From JAXIHJ01 sp034189755 (GTDB lineage Bacteria > Planctomycetota > Phycisphaerae > SM23-33): a stretch of 20,620 nt of DNA. Within the stretch, counting starts at the first letter, position 1. Every line of letters begins with the position of its first letter. Positions 13,234 to 20,620 of the stretch are shown here, piece after piece. The position numbers and the translations under genes are program-made. The DNA is taken from assembly GCA_034189755.1 (NCBI GenBank), contig JAXIHJ010000134.1, forward strand, positions 1 through 20,620, in the 5' to 3' direction. The notes below the pieces were generated by a model. It saw only the letters and a list, made by a program, of their open reading frames with translations. It had not been told where the DNA came from and ran no database searches.

Positions 13234-16200
13234 ATGTTTGGATTCATCGGAAAACTGTTTTTGAAGCTTATCGGCGGCAGCCGAAACGAACGCATTATTA
13301 GTGCGCGGATGCAATTCGTGCGGGAGCGTATCAACCCGCTGGAGCCGCGTATGCGCGAGCTGAGCGACGAGCAGATGCTTCAGGCCAGCCGCGAGCTTCG
13401 CAGCCGGCTCGACAGCGGCGAAAGCCGCGACGCCGTCAAGGCCGAGGCGTTTGCCCTGGTCCGCGAGGCATCACGCCGCGGACGCGACCATCGCCAGTTC
13501 GACGTCCAGCTCGTCGCCGGACTGATACTCGATGGGGGCTGGATCGCAGAGGAGGCCACCGGAGAGGGCAAGACCATCGCCTGCTACCCGGCTATCTACA
13601 TGGCCTACCTGGAAGGCATGCACAGCCACGTCGTTACGGTCAACGACTATCTCGTCCGGCGAGACGCCGAATTCGCGGCGCCGATATTTAAGCTCCTGGG
13701 CATGACGGTGGGCTATATCACCTCGGACATGCCATCGTACGGCCCGGAGGCAAAGGTGCGGCGGCGGGCGTATGCCTGCGACGTAACCTATGGCACGAAC
13801 AGCGAGTTCGGCTTCGATTACCTGCGCGACAACATGAAGATGTCCACGGCCGACCAGGTGCAGGGCCCGCTTCAGTTCGCCATTATCGACGAGGTGGACA
13901 ACATCCTGGTCGACGAGGCCCGCACGCCGCTGATTATCTCCGGCCCGGCGTTCGGCCAGACCGAGCGGTATCGCAAGGCCGACGCCGTCGCAGGTGAGCT
14001 GATTAACCGAAACCGCGGATGGGACCGGGCCAATCGCCGCGTCGATGCGCTGAAACGCGAAATTAAGGCGCTTCGCGGCGAGGCGTCCAAGGCTTCCGGT
14101 GACACCGCCAGGAAGATTGAAAAACAACTCGCCCGCGCCACCGACCAACTTGCAGAGGCGGAGAATCAGCTTGACGGCGAGACGAAGCATTTTGAAATAG
14201 AGATGGATCGCAAGGCCGTCCACATGACCCACGAAGGCGTTGCCGCGGCGCAGGAGATAGCGGGGGTCGGCAGCTTCTACGTCGGTGCGAACATGGAATG
14301 GCCTCACCTGATGGAGCAGGCCCTGCGGGCGCACATGGTCTACGAGAAGGACACCGACTACGTCAACCAGAACGGCGAGATCGTTATTGTTGACGAGTTT
14401 ACCGGCCGGCTGATGGAGGGCCGCCAGTGGTCGGACGGCCTGCACCAGGCGATCGAGGCCAAGGAACGCGTCAGGATCAAGGAAGAAACACAAACCATCG
14501 CCACGATCACCATTCAGAATTTCTTCAAACTCTACAGGAAGCTGGCCGGCATGACCGGCACGGCTATGACCGAGGCGGGCGAGTTCCTCAAAATTTACAA
14601 ACTCGACGTGGCGGCCGTGCCGACGCATCGGCCTGTCAACCGGCGGGACCACAACGACCGCATCTACGCCGACGTCGAAAGCAAGTACCAGGCCATCGTC
14701 GAGGAGATTCGCCGCGTCAGCCGCGACCTGGGCCGCCCGGTGCTGGTGGGCACGACCAGCATTGAAAAATCCGAGAAGCTTTCGCAGATGCTGAGTCGCA
14801 GTTACGGCATCGAGCACGAGGTGCTCAACGCCCGGCCGGAGAACGCCGGCCGAGAGGCGGAAATAGTTGCCAACGCCGGCCAGCAGAGGCCGCTGAAGAA
14901 AGACTCGTCGCAGATGGTCGGCAATGTAACGCTTGCCACGAACATGGCTGGTCGAGGCACGGACATAAAGCTGGCCCAGGCCGTGGTACATGCCGCTTGC
15001 AGGGTGCCGTCGCCGGAAAAGCTCACCGAGCTGGGCGCCGAGGCCGAAATGCTGTTCCCGCAGGGGGCGACCAAGTGCTGCATCCACTGCCCGCAGTACG
15101 ATGCGGCGAGCGGCTGCGCCCACTGCTTCAAACCAAAGCTCGATTCGGAGTTTCCCGCTCGCGGCAGGACCGCCTGTTGCCAGGACACGCCCTGCGGGCT
15201 TCACATTATCGGTACCGAGCGTCACGAGGCCCGGCGGATTGACAATCAGCTTCGAGGCCGGTCAGGCCGGCAGGGCGACCCCGGCTCCAGCCGGTTCTTC
15301 CTGTCGCTGAGGGACGACCTGATGGCCATCTTCGCCGGCGAGTGGACGCTGAAGGTGCTGGGCTGGCTTGGCCTACAGGGGCAAAACGCCATCGAAGACA
15401 AACGCGTCTCACGCGGCATCGGACGCGCACAGCGCAAGGTCGAAGAGCGCAACTTCGAAATTCGCAAGAGCCTGCTCGAATACGACGAGGTGATGGACTA
15501 TCAGCGGCGCGCGTTCTACTCGCTTCGCCAGAAGGTGCTTAAAGGCCGCGAACTGGAAGGCCTTGTGATGGGAATGGTCCTTCAGTCGCTCGAAGAGGCC
15601 GTCGGCAGCTACCTCGACGGGCGCTACCGGCAGCGATGCATCGCAGAGTGGGCCAGGCAGACGCTTCAGATTCCGATCCGGGACGATCAGGTTCAGGCTA
15701 CGGGCATCGAGGAGTTGCCCGACCTCGAAGCCGACCTGAGGGCGCGGGCCAGGGAAGAGGCCGATCACGTCATCACGATAACGCTCGGTGAGTATATGGG
15801 CGACGACGTCGAGCCCGGCCAATGGGACCTTCGCGGCCTGAGCAGTTGGGCCATGAGCCGCTTCGGCGTCAATATCTCGCAGAACCAGCTTCGTAAGATG
15901 ACGCCGCAGGAAGTCGAAGCGGAGCTGTCGAAGCTGGCCGGCGAGCAGATAGACGAGATGGACCTCACGCCGGCGGCGAAATATCTACAGCAAGGCTACG
16001 CCGAGCAGGCGCTGGCTGAATGGGTGCGCAACAAGTTCGGCATCGAGGTTGCAGCCGACCAGCTTGGCGGCGAGGGCCAGGATGTCCAGGCCGCTTTGGG
16101 CCGGAAAGTTCGCCAGGCTTACCGGCGCCGCGAGATTGAGTATCCCGTCGATTACGCAATCGACATGACAATCGCCCAGGCCGGCACTGCAAACGTCTAT

Positions 16201-16944
16201 GCCGTCGGCAAGCTCACCGAGTGGGCGAATCGGAAATTCGGCGCGAATCTGAATGCCGAAGATTTCAGCGACGCCAGGCCGGAAGATGTTCGCAGCCGCC
16301 TGGTCGGACTTTCGGAGCGGGCCTGCGACGACGCATCGCTCCGGCAGCGCGTCCGAGGAGTTCTCGGCGATGATCCCGGCATCGAGCAGGCTATACAATT
16401 CGCGCGCGAGCAGTTCGATACGAAGCTTCAGGCCGAGGATTTCGACTCGGATGTGGTCGGGCGGTTGGTCGAGGCCGGAAGGGCGTTTCTCCGCCGCGAA
16501 ATGACCGAGCTGGAGCGGTTCGTGCTGCTGCAAATATATGATGGCTCGTGGAAGGACCACCTGCTGGCGATGGACCACCTCAAGAGCGCCGTCGGCCTGC
16601 GAGGCTTCGCCGAGCAGGACCCGCGCGTGGCGTTCAAGCGAGAAGGCGCAAAACTCTTCGAGCAGATGTCAGCCGGCGTGCGGGAGAAGGTTACCGACAT
16701 GATCTTCAAGGTGCGTCTGACGGCCGAGGCGCAGGTCTCCAGCGTCTATCAGATTTCCAACCTGGTGCACGAGCAGCTTTCCGGCTACGACCACTTCGCC
16801 CAGGAGATGGCCCAGCAGCAGGCCGCCGGCCAGCAGCAGAAGGTGCAAACAATCGTCCGAGATGTGCCCAAGGTCGGCAGAAACGACCCATGCCCGTGCG
16901 GCTCCGGCAAAAAGTACAAGAAATGCTGCGGAAGGAACACCTGA
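13234..16944 (+). CDS. secA: Preprotein translocase ATPase SecA, extended form with three inserts
   Basis: SecA drives secretion through SecYEG. Visible in order are Walker A TGEGKT (109-114), the DEVD box with VDEARTPLIISG (218-237), the preprotein-binding region with IVDEFTGRLMEGRQWSDGLH, GMTGTA, motif V TNMAGRGTDI (569-578), GLHIIGTERHE (655-665) and QLRGRSGRQGD. After these come the scaffold and wing region (DGSWKDHLLAMDHLKSAVGL) and a C-terminal SEC-C zinc motif CPCGSGKKYKKCCG. At 1236 aa it is far longer than the roughly 840-900 aa usual in model bacteria. The excess lies in a charged helical insert at about 266-316, a cysteine-rich insert within 581-654, and repeated modules at about 806-1070. 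All motor motifs are intact, so it should be functional. The start is the first ATG of the frame, with only a weak GAG before it. Confidence 0.97.
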   Translation: MFGFIGKLFLKLIGGSRNERIISARMQFVRERINPLEPRMRELSDEQMLQASRELRSRLDSGESRDAVKAEAFALVREASRRGRDHRQFDVQLVAGLILDGGWIAEEATGEGKTIACYPAIYMAYLEGMHSHVVTVNDYLVRRDAEFAAPIFKLLGMTVGYITSDMPSYGPEAKVRRRAYACDVTYGTNSEFGFDYLRDNMKMSTADQVQGPLQFAIIDEVDNILVDEARTPLIISGPAFGQTERYRKADAVAGELINRNRGWDRANRRVDALKREIKALRGEASKASGDTARKIEKQLARATDQLAEAENQLDGETKHFEIEMDRKAVHMTHEGVAAAQEIAGVGSFYVGANMEWPHLMEQALRAHMVYEKDTDYVNQNGEIVIVDEFTGRLMEGRQWSDGLHQAIEAKERVRIKEETQTIATITIQNFFKLYRKLAGMTGTAMTEAGEFLKIYKLDVAAVPTHRPVNRRDHNDRIYADVESKYQAIVEEIRRVSRDLGRPVLVGTTSIEKSEKLSQMLSRSYGIEHEVLNARPENAGREAEIVANAGQQRPLKKDSSQMVGNVTLATNMAGRGTDIKLAQAVVHAACRVPSPEKLTELGAEAEMLFPQGATKCCIHCPQYDAASGCAHCFKPKLDSEFPARGRTACCQDTPCGLHIIGTERHEARRIDNQLRGRSGRQGDPGSSRFFLSLRDDLMAIFAGEWTLKVLGWLGLQGQNAIEDKRVSRGIGRAQRKVEERNFEIRKSLLEYDEVMDYQRRAFYSLRQKVLKGRELEGLVMGMVLQSLEEAVGSYLDGRYRQRCIAEWARQTLQIPIRDDQVQATGIEELPDLEADLRARAREEADHVITITLGEYMGDDVEPGQWDLRGLSSWAMSRFGVNISQNQLRKMTPQEVEAELSKLAGEQIDEMDLTPAAKYLQQGYAEQALAEWVRNKFGIEVAADQLGGEGQDVQAALGRKVRQAYRRREIEYPVDYAIDMTIAQAGTANVYAVGKLTEWANRKFGANLNAEDFSDARPEDVRSRLVGLSERACDDASLRQRVRGVLGDDPGIEQAIQFAREQFDTKLQAEDFDSDVVGRLVEAGRAFLRREMTELERFVLLQIYDGSWKDHLLAMDHLKSAVGLRGFAEQDPRVAFKREGAKLFEQMSAGVREKVTDMIFKVRLTAEAQVSSVYQISNLVHEQLSGYDHFAQEMAQQQAAGQQQKVQTIVRDVPKVGRNDPCPCGSGKKYKKCCGRNT
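14029..14181 (+). other. Charged helical (coiled-coil-like) insert in SecA
   Basis: Residues about 266-316 are rich in Lys, Arg, Glu, Ala and Leu with heptad-like spacing (for example VDALKREIKALRGEASK and IEKQLARATDQLAEAENQL). The segment falls in the preprotein cross-linking region shortly after the DEVD box. Standard SecA has a short linker or strand region here. Confidence 0.6.
15076..15195 (+). other. Cysteine-rich insert in the second SecA motor domain
   Basis: Between motif V and GLHIIGTERHE, residues 615-654 contain Cys 615, 616, 619, 628, 631, 648, 649 and 654, plus C589 earlier and His 618 and 630. The order CC-x2-C-x8-C-x2-C-x16-CC-x4-C suggests a zinc-ribbon-like or otherwise metal-bound knob. 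The motif-V-to-GLHIIG distance is about 76 residues, against about 39 in E. coli SecA as I recall it. Confidence 0.65.
15649..16443 (+). repeat. Five-fold repeated motif in the SecA scaffold region
   Basis: A 15-residue pattern (W/F)-(A/V)-x3-(F/L)-x3-(I/V/L)-x2-(D/N/E)-(Q/D)-(L/F/V) occurs at residues 806, 872, 930, 997 and 1056. Examples are WVRNKFGIEVAADQL and WANRKFGANLNAEDF. Spacings alternate 66, 58, 67, 59, so a two-module unit of about 125 residues seems to have been duplicated. The copies at 872 and 997 also share a P-(Q/E)-(E/D)-V-x3-L tail, while those at 930 and 1056 share a tail ending in RRE. Confidence 0.7.
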
Positions 16945-16947
16945 AAA

Positions 16948-17175
16948 ATGCCTGACGATCCGATTGGAAACCGATTTACAAAGCGATTAAAGGGCCGGAG
17001 GCTCGACGCCCTTGCCAAAAAGGCTCGCGGCAAGGACGACGTTGAAGCCGAGCGGAAACTTCTCGAAAAATCCGAGAAGGTCGAACCGCTGAAAACCCGG
17101 GGTCAACCCGGCAGAAACGACCCTTGCCCGTGCGGTTCCGGCAAAAAGTACAAGAAGTGCTGTGGGGCGAAGTAG
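16948..17175 (+). CDS. Small SEC-C zinc-motif protein downstream of secA
   Basis: The 75-aa product has a basic, helical N-terminal part (NRFTKRLKGRRLDALAKKAR and KDDVEAERKLLEKSEKVE) and ends with the SEC-C motif GRNDPCPCGSGKKYKKCCGA. This motif binds zinc in SecA and mediates SecB and ribosome contact. The gene starts three bases after the secA stop, so it is almost certainly co-transcribed. The last 57 bp of coding DNA (17109-17165) match 53 of 57 bases in the secA tail (16875-16931), pointing to recent duplication or gene conversion. It could be a free SEC-C adaptor for SecA clients, SecB-like partners or ribosomes; function is inferred from position only. AAGGA inside the end of secA is the likely ribosome site. 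Confidence 0.85.
   Translation: MPDDPIGNRFTKRLKGRRLDALAKKARGKDDVEAERKLLEKSEKVEPLKTRGQPGRNDPCPCGSGKKYKKCCGAK
17109..17165 (+). repeat. Near-identical copy of the secA SEC-C coding segment
   Basis: Compared with 16875-16931, only four of 57 bases differ, three of them at third codon positions. Outside this block the two regions are not alike. Confidence 0.9.
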
Positions 17176-17179
17176 GAAA

Positions 17180-17275
17180 CCCGCTCGCTTCCGCTCGCGG
17201 CTAAAAGCGTTCGCACATTTTCAACTAGCCGCGACCGCGAGGGAGCGGGATTAGTTTCCGCGAGCGGGAGAGAGC
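17180..17275. repeat. GC-rich palindromic repeat element (copy 2)
   Basis: The left arm (17180-17203, CCCGCTCGCTTCCGCTCGCG then GCTA) differs in one base from the matching left-arm segment of copy 1 near 8900-8922. The inverted arm at 17226-17249 pairs with several mismatches, and a third partial arm (CCGCGAGCGGGAGAGAGCGG) follows at about 17258-17277. It lies between the SEC-C gene and glyS and may end the secA transcript. Confidence 0.7.
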
Positions 17276-17280
17276 GGGAC

Positions 17281-17309
17281 TTGTAAAGTACAATCAACGC
17301 TCCTATCAT
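17281..17309 (+). promoter_or_regulatory. Candidate promoter for glyS
   Basis: TTGTAA (17281-17286) and TATCAT (17304-17309) are spaced by 17 bp. They come directly after the palindromic repeat, and transcription would start near 17316, about 35 nt before the ATG. Confidence 0.45.
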
Positions 17310-17350
17310 ACGGCGTTTCATACACGACTTACCGGCACGGAATTCAGAAT

Positions 17351-18676
17351 ATGGCCGAAAACAGCAACGACCTGATGGACAAACTCGTAGCCCTGTGCAA
17401 GCGGCGGGGGTTTATCTTCCAGTCATCGGAGATATACGGCGGCATCAACGGCTTTTGGGACTACGGCCCGCTCGGCGTGGAGCTGAAACGCAATGTCAAG
17501 GAGGCCTGGTGGCAGACAGTAGTCCGCAAGCGCGACGACGTCGTCGGCCTGGACGCAGCCATCATAATGAACCCAAAGGTCTGGCAGGCATCCGGCCACG
17601 TCGAGGGCTTCACCGACCCGATGGTGGATTGCAAAAAATGCAAGGCCCGCTACAGGCAGGACGAAATTCAGGACGGCAAGTGCCCGCAATGCTCCGGAGA
17701 GCTGACCGACGCACGACAATTCAACCTTATGTTCAAGAGCCACGCCGGTGCGATGGAGGATTCGGCATCGGTGGTCTATCTCCGCCCCGAAACGGCGCAG
17801 GGGATTTTCTGCAATTACAAGAACGTGCTCGACACGTCGCGGCTGAAGCTGCCGTTCGGCATCGCGCAGATAGGCAAGGCCTTTCGAAACGAGATTAACC
17901 CGCGAAACTACACGTTCCGCTCTCGCGAGTTCGAGCAGATGGAAGTCGAGTTCTTCTGCCCGCCCGACGAGGCGGACAAGTGGTACGAATACTGGCGCGA
18001 CGCGCGCTATCAGTGGTACGTGGACCTCGGCCTGACCTCCGAGAAGCTTCACCTGCGCAATCACGAACCGGACGAGCTGGCCCACTACGCCGTGAGTTGT
18101 GCGGATATAGAGTACGAGTTCCCATTCGGCGTCAGCGAGCTGGAGGGCGTCGCCAACCGAACCGACTACGACCTGAAGGCCCACCAGGCGGCCTCGGGCC
18201 GGGACATGACATATTTCGACGACGAGACAAAGGAGCGGTTTATCCCATACGTCATCGAGCCGTCCGGCGGCGTTGACCGCGCGACGCTGGCGTTCCTCTG
18301 CGAGGCATACTGCGAGGATTCGGCCCCCGACGATAAGGGCAAAATGAAGAAGCGAACGGTGATGAAATTCCACCCGCGCCTGGCGCCTATCAAGGTGGCC
18401 GTCTTTCCGCTGGTCAAGAAGGAAGGCATGCCCGAAATCGCCAGGAAAATTTATGAGGCCTGCCGCGACGCCGGCCTGGCGTGCTTCTACGACGAGAAGG
18501 GCGCCGTCGGGCGCCGCTACCGCCGCCAGGACGAAGCCGGCACGCCGTTTTGCGTTACCATCGACGGTCAGACGCTCCAGGACCAGACCGTTACCGTCCG
18601 TGACCGCGACTCGCTCGCACAGCAGCGCATCGCAGCCGACAAGGTCGTCGAATACGTCCGCCAGCGAATCGGATAA
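17351..18676 (+). CDS. glyS: Glycyl-tRNA synthetase, dimeric (single-chain) type
   Basis: The 441-aa enzyme charges tRNA-Gly. It is the alpha2 class II form, not the alpha/beta bacterial tetramer. It opens with KRRGFIFQSSEIYGGINGFW and YGPLGVELKRNVKEAWW, followed by a four-cysteine zinc insertion (CKKCKARYRQDEIQDGKCPQ then C) near residues 94-114. Motif 2 is IGKAFRNEINPRNYTFRSRE with EFEQMEVEFF, and motif 3 is PSGGVDRATLAFLCEAY. The last 100 residues form the anticodon-binding domain (LAPIKVAVFPLVKKEGM, YRRQDEAGTPFCVTIDG). It is slightly shorter than many family members but no motif is lost. The dimeric form is common outside Proteobacteria. The gene has its own promoter match and no operon partner. 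Confidence 0.97.
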   Translation: MAENSNDLMDKLVALCKRRGFIFQSSEIYGGINGFWDYGPLGVELKRNVKEAWWQTVVRKRDDVVGLDAAIIMNPKVWQASGHVEGFTDPMVDCKKCKARYRQDEIQDGKCPQCSGELTDARQFNLMFKSHAGAMEDSASVVYLRPETAQGIFCNYKNVLDTSRLKLPFGIAQIGKAFRNEINPRNYTFRSREFEQMEVEFFCPPDEADKWYEYWRDARYQWYVDLGLTSEKLHLRNHEPDELAHYAVSCADIEYEFPFGVSELEGVANRTDYDLKAHQAASGRDMTYFDDETKERFIPYVIEPSGGVDRATLAFLCEAYCEDSAPDDKGKMKKRTVMKFHPRLAPIKVAVFPLVKKEGMPEIARKIYEACRDAGLACFYDEKGAVGRRYRRQDEAGTPFCVTIDGQTLQDQTVTVRDRDSLAQQRIAADKVVEYVRQRIG

Positions 18677-18775
18677 ACATCCTCCAACTCACCGCGTTTT
18701 TTGGGGAACCCACCGCCTGCTTGCGCGTCCAATCCTCCAGCGAAGCATCAAAACGCATTCTGAGGAGACGGGAAG

Positions 18776-20620
18776 ATGAAAAACGCGCATCGGATTTCGG
18801 CGGTTTTATTGGTTTTGGCAGCTTTCACAACGGCGGCGATGGCCGACGGCATGATTGTACCGGTCCGGCCGGATATCCGCGTCCGCGGGCACTGGGCGGT
18901 CAAATATCACCACGTTCGGATAACCGTCCGCGATCAGGTCGCCTCTGTCAGCATCGACCAGGAGTTCGTCAACACAGGCCGCGGAATGATCGAGGTGGAG
19001 TATCTCTTCCCCGTTCCGCCGGGAGCCGCCATCGATTCGATGACGCTGGTCGTCGACGGCAAAGAGTTCGCCGCAAAGCTGCTCAAGGCCGACGAGGCCA
19101 GGAAAATTTACGAGGATATCGTCCGCCGCAAGAAGGACCCGGCACTACTGGAGTACGCCGGATTCGGCCTGTACCGCACGAAGGCGTTCCCGCTCCTGCC
19201 GGGCAAACCATGCAAGGTAATCGTTACCTATAAGAGCGTTTGCAAAAAGGACCACGACCTGGTCGAGCTGTGGTATCCGCTGAACACCGAGAAGTTCTCA
19301 GCCCGCCCGATTGAAGACGTCGAAGTAAAGGCCGACCTCAAGTCGAAGGCGGACATCACGGCCGTCTATTCGCCCACGCACGATATCACCGTCCGCCGCA
19401 AGTCGCCCCGGCACGTTATTGCGACCTACCATGCGAAAAACGTGCTGCCGACGACGGACTTCCAGGTCTTCTACAAGGCTGCCAACGAGGCCGTCGGCGC
19501 GACGCTGCTGACGCACCAGCCGGAGGCGGGCAAAGACGGCTACTTCATGCTGCTTGTCAGCCCGAACCCGCGTTCGGCCGCGACGGCTGTGGCGGCAAAG
19601 GACGTCGTAATCGTTCTGGACCGCAGCGGCTCGATGAGCGGCGAGAAAATCGACCAGGCAAAGGGCGCCCTGGGCTTCATCATGAGGAACCTCAATAAAG
19701 CGGACCGCTTCGAAATCATTGCGTACAACGATTCGGTCGAGTCGCTGTTTGATGTTCTCGTTCCGGCCGACGAAAAGCACGTCGCGCAGGCAACCAGCCG
19801 CCTGGACCGCATCGACGCGGGCGGAGGGACCAACATCCACGAGGCCCTCCAGGTAGCCATGAACAGGGTTGCTTCAAAGCAGGCCGACGGCAGGCCCAAG
19901 TACGTCATCTTCCTGACCGACGGCCTGCCGACCGTAGGCAAGACGGACGAAAAAACAATCCTCGCCGATACGAAAAAGGCCAACGTAAACCGCGCGAGGC
20001 TGTTCGCATTCGGCGTCGGTTACGACGTCAACGTCCGACTGCTGGACAAACTCGTAGCCGAAAACAAAGGACGAAGCGATTACGTCAAACCCAAAGAAAA
20101 TGTCGAGGCGAAAGTCTCTTCGCTCTACACCAAGATCAAGGACCCTGTCATGACAGGCCTCAAGGTTCGCATTGAAGGTCTCCGGCTCCGCGACACATAT
20201 CCTCGCGAGCTGGGCGACCTGTTCGCCGGCGACCAGATCGTCATGGTGGGGCGGTACCAGCCGCCGGCGAGACTCGAAATGGGAACGTATCGAACGCAGT
20301 TGGTCATCACGGGTGTCTATGAAGGCAGGCAGCGCGGCTTTGAGTATCATGTTACGGTCGCGCCCGCGGGCAAGCGGGGCGGCTGCACCTTTGTCGAGAA
20401 GCTCTGGGCGGTGCGGCGCGTGGGCTGGCTGCTGGACCAGATACAACTTCACGGCAAGAGCAAGGAGCTGCTCGACGAGCTGGTTCGCCTGAGCATGGCC
20501 CACGGCATCATGACGCCGTACACCAGTTTCCTGGCCGATGAGACGACGCGCCTTTCGGATAGTCTAGATCTCCACAGGCAGGCAGAGATAGCAGCCAGGC
20601 CGCTGTCGAAGGTCTCCGGC
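18776..20620 (+). CDS. Secreted VIT and von Willebrand A domain protein (3' end outside window)
   Basis: The frame is open for 615 codons to the right edge. A signal peptide (ISAVLLVLAAFTTAAMA, likely cut after A23) exports the protein. Residues about 40-160 form a VIT domain (FVNTGRGMIEVEYLFPVPPG and DEARKIYEDIVRRKKDPALL), as in inter-alpha-trypsin inhibitor heavy chains. Residues about 275-450 form a VWA domain with a full MIDAS: D282-R-S-G-S-M-S288, T352 in GGGTNIHEAL, and D382 in FLTDGLPT. A helical C-terminal region with LLDELVRLSMAHGIMTPYTS is typical of these proteins. VIT/VWA proteins are widespread in planctomycetes and proteobacteria, with adhesive or sorted roles suggested. Any C-terminal anchor lies outside the window. 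GAGGAG lies about 8 nt before the ATG. Confidence 0.9.
   Translation, partial: MKNAHRISAVLLVLAAFTTAAMADGMIVPVRPDIRVRGHWAVKYHHVRITVRDQVASVSIDQEFVNTGRGMIEVEYLFPVPPGAAIDSMTLVVDGKEFAAKLLKADEARKIYEDIVRRKKDPALLEYAGFGLYRTKAFPLLPGKPCKVIVTYKSVCKKDHDLVELWYPLNTEKFSARPIEDVEVKADLKSKADITAVYSPTHDITVRRKSPRHVIATYHAKNVLPTTDFQVFYKAANEAVGATLLTHQPEAGKDGYFMLLVSPNPRSAATAVAAKDVVIVLDRSGSMSGEKIDQAKGALGFIMRNLNKADRFEIIAYNDSVESLFDVLVPADEKHVAQATSRLDRIDAGGGTNIHEALQVAMNRVASKQADGRPKYVIFLTDGLPTVGKTDEKTILADTKKANVNRARLFAFGVGYDVNVRLLDKLVAENKGRSDYVKPKENVEAKVSSLYTKIKDPVMTGLKVRIEGLRLRDTYPRELGDLFAGDQIVMVGRYQPPARLEMGTYRTQLVITGVYEGRQRGFEYHVTVAPAGKRGGCTFVEKLWAVRRVGWLLDQIQLHGKSKELLDELVRLSMAHGIMTPYTSFLADETTRLSDSLDLHRQAEIAARPLSKVSG

Noticed and set aside
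13471..15225. Long open frame (584 codons) on the minus strand opposite secA
   Set aside because: It is antisense to conserved SecA motor motifs and its translation has no recognisable domain.
18677..18775. Terminator for glyS and promoter for the VIT/VWA gene in this gap
   Set aside because: Only a short GGGG-AA-CCC stem and no convincing -35/-10 pair were seen, so nothing is annotated beyond the ribosome site.

Overview
The window is GC-rich chromosomal DNA that looks like a planctomycete, most likely of the Phycisphaerae. This is inferred from a PEP-CTERM sorted secreted protein, a VIT/VWA secreted protein, an over-long SecA with extra modules, a SpoIIE-type phosphatase coupled to a small membrane protein, and intergenic palindromic repeats. 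No rRNA, tRNA, CRISPR array or intact transposase was recognised.

Region 1 (1-10533) reads entirely on the minus strand. In transcription order it holds a ComM/YifB AAA+ ATPase, a large palindromic repeat, a two-helix membrane protein overlapping a Cache-HAMP-SpoIIE phosphatase by 4 nt, a HAD phosphatase, an MFS-like transporter, a PurF paralog whose glutaminase site is degenerate, homoserine dehydrogenase, and an ApgM-family phosphoglycerate mutase homolog cut by the left edge. The last two look like a threonine-pathway pair, with the ApgM protein a candidate homoserine kinase. Between them sits a small inverted-repeat element carrying what looks like an internally deleted four-helix-bundle protein gene.

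Region 2 (10534-13233) begins with a 324-bp divergent promoter region. It is followed by a plus-strand secreted C39-like cysteine peptidase homolog with a PEP-CTERM tail, a short GATTAC-type repeat and hairpin, and a convergent Gfo/Idh/MocA oxidoreductase on the minus strand.

Region 3 (13123-20620) reads on the plus strand. It holds secA (1236 aa), a 75-aa protein ending in a near-copy of the SecA SEC-C zinc tail, a second palindromic repeat, glycyl-tRNA synthetase, and a secreted VIT/VWA protein cut by the right edge. SecA is the most unusual gene. It has a coiled-coil-like insert after the DEVD motif, a cysteine-rich insert in the second motor domain, and a scaffold region in which a short motif recurs five times with alternating spacing (A-B-A-B-A). 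A perfect 24-bp palindrome lies in its leader.

Family assignments rest on motifs read by eye. No database search or structure prediction was possible. Promoters are matches to the sigma-70 consensus only.
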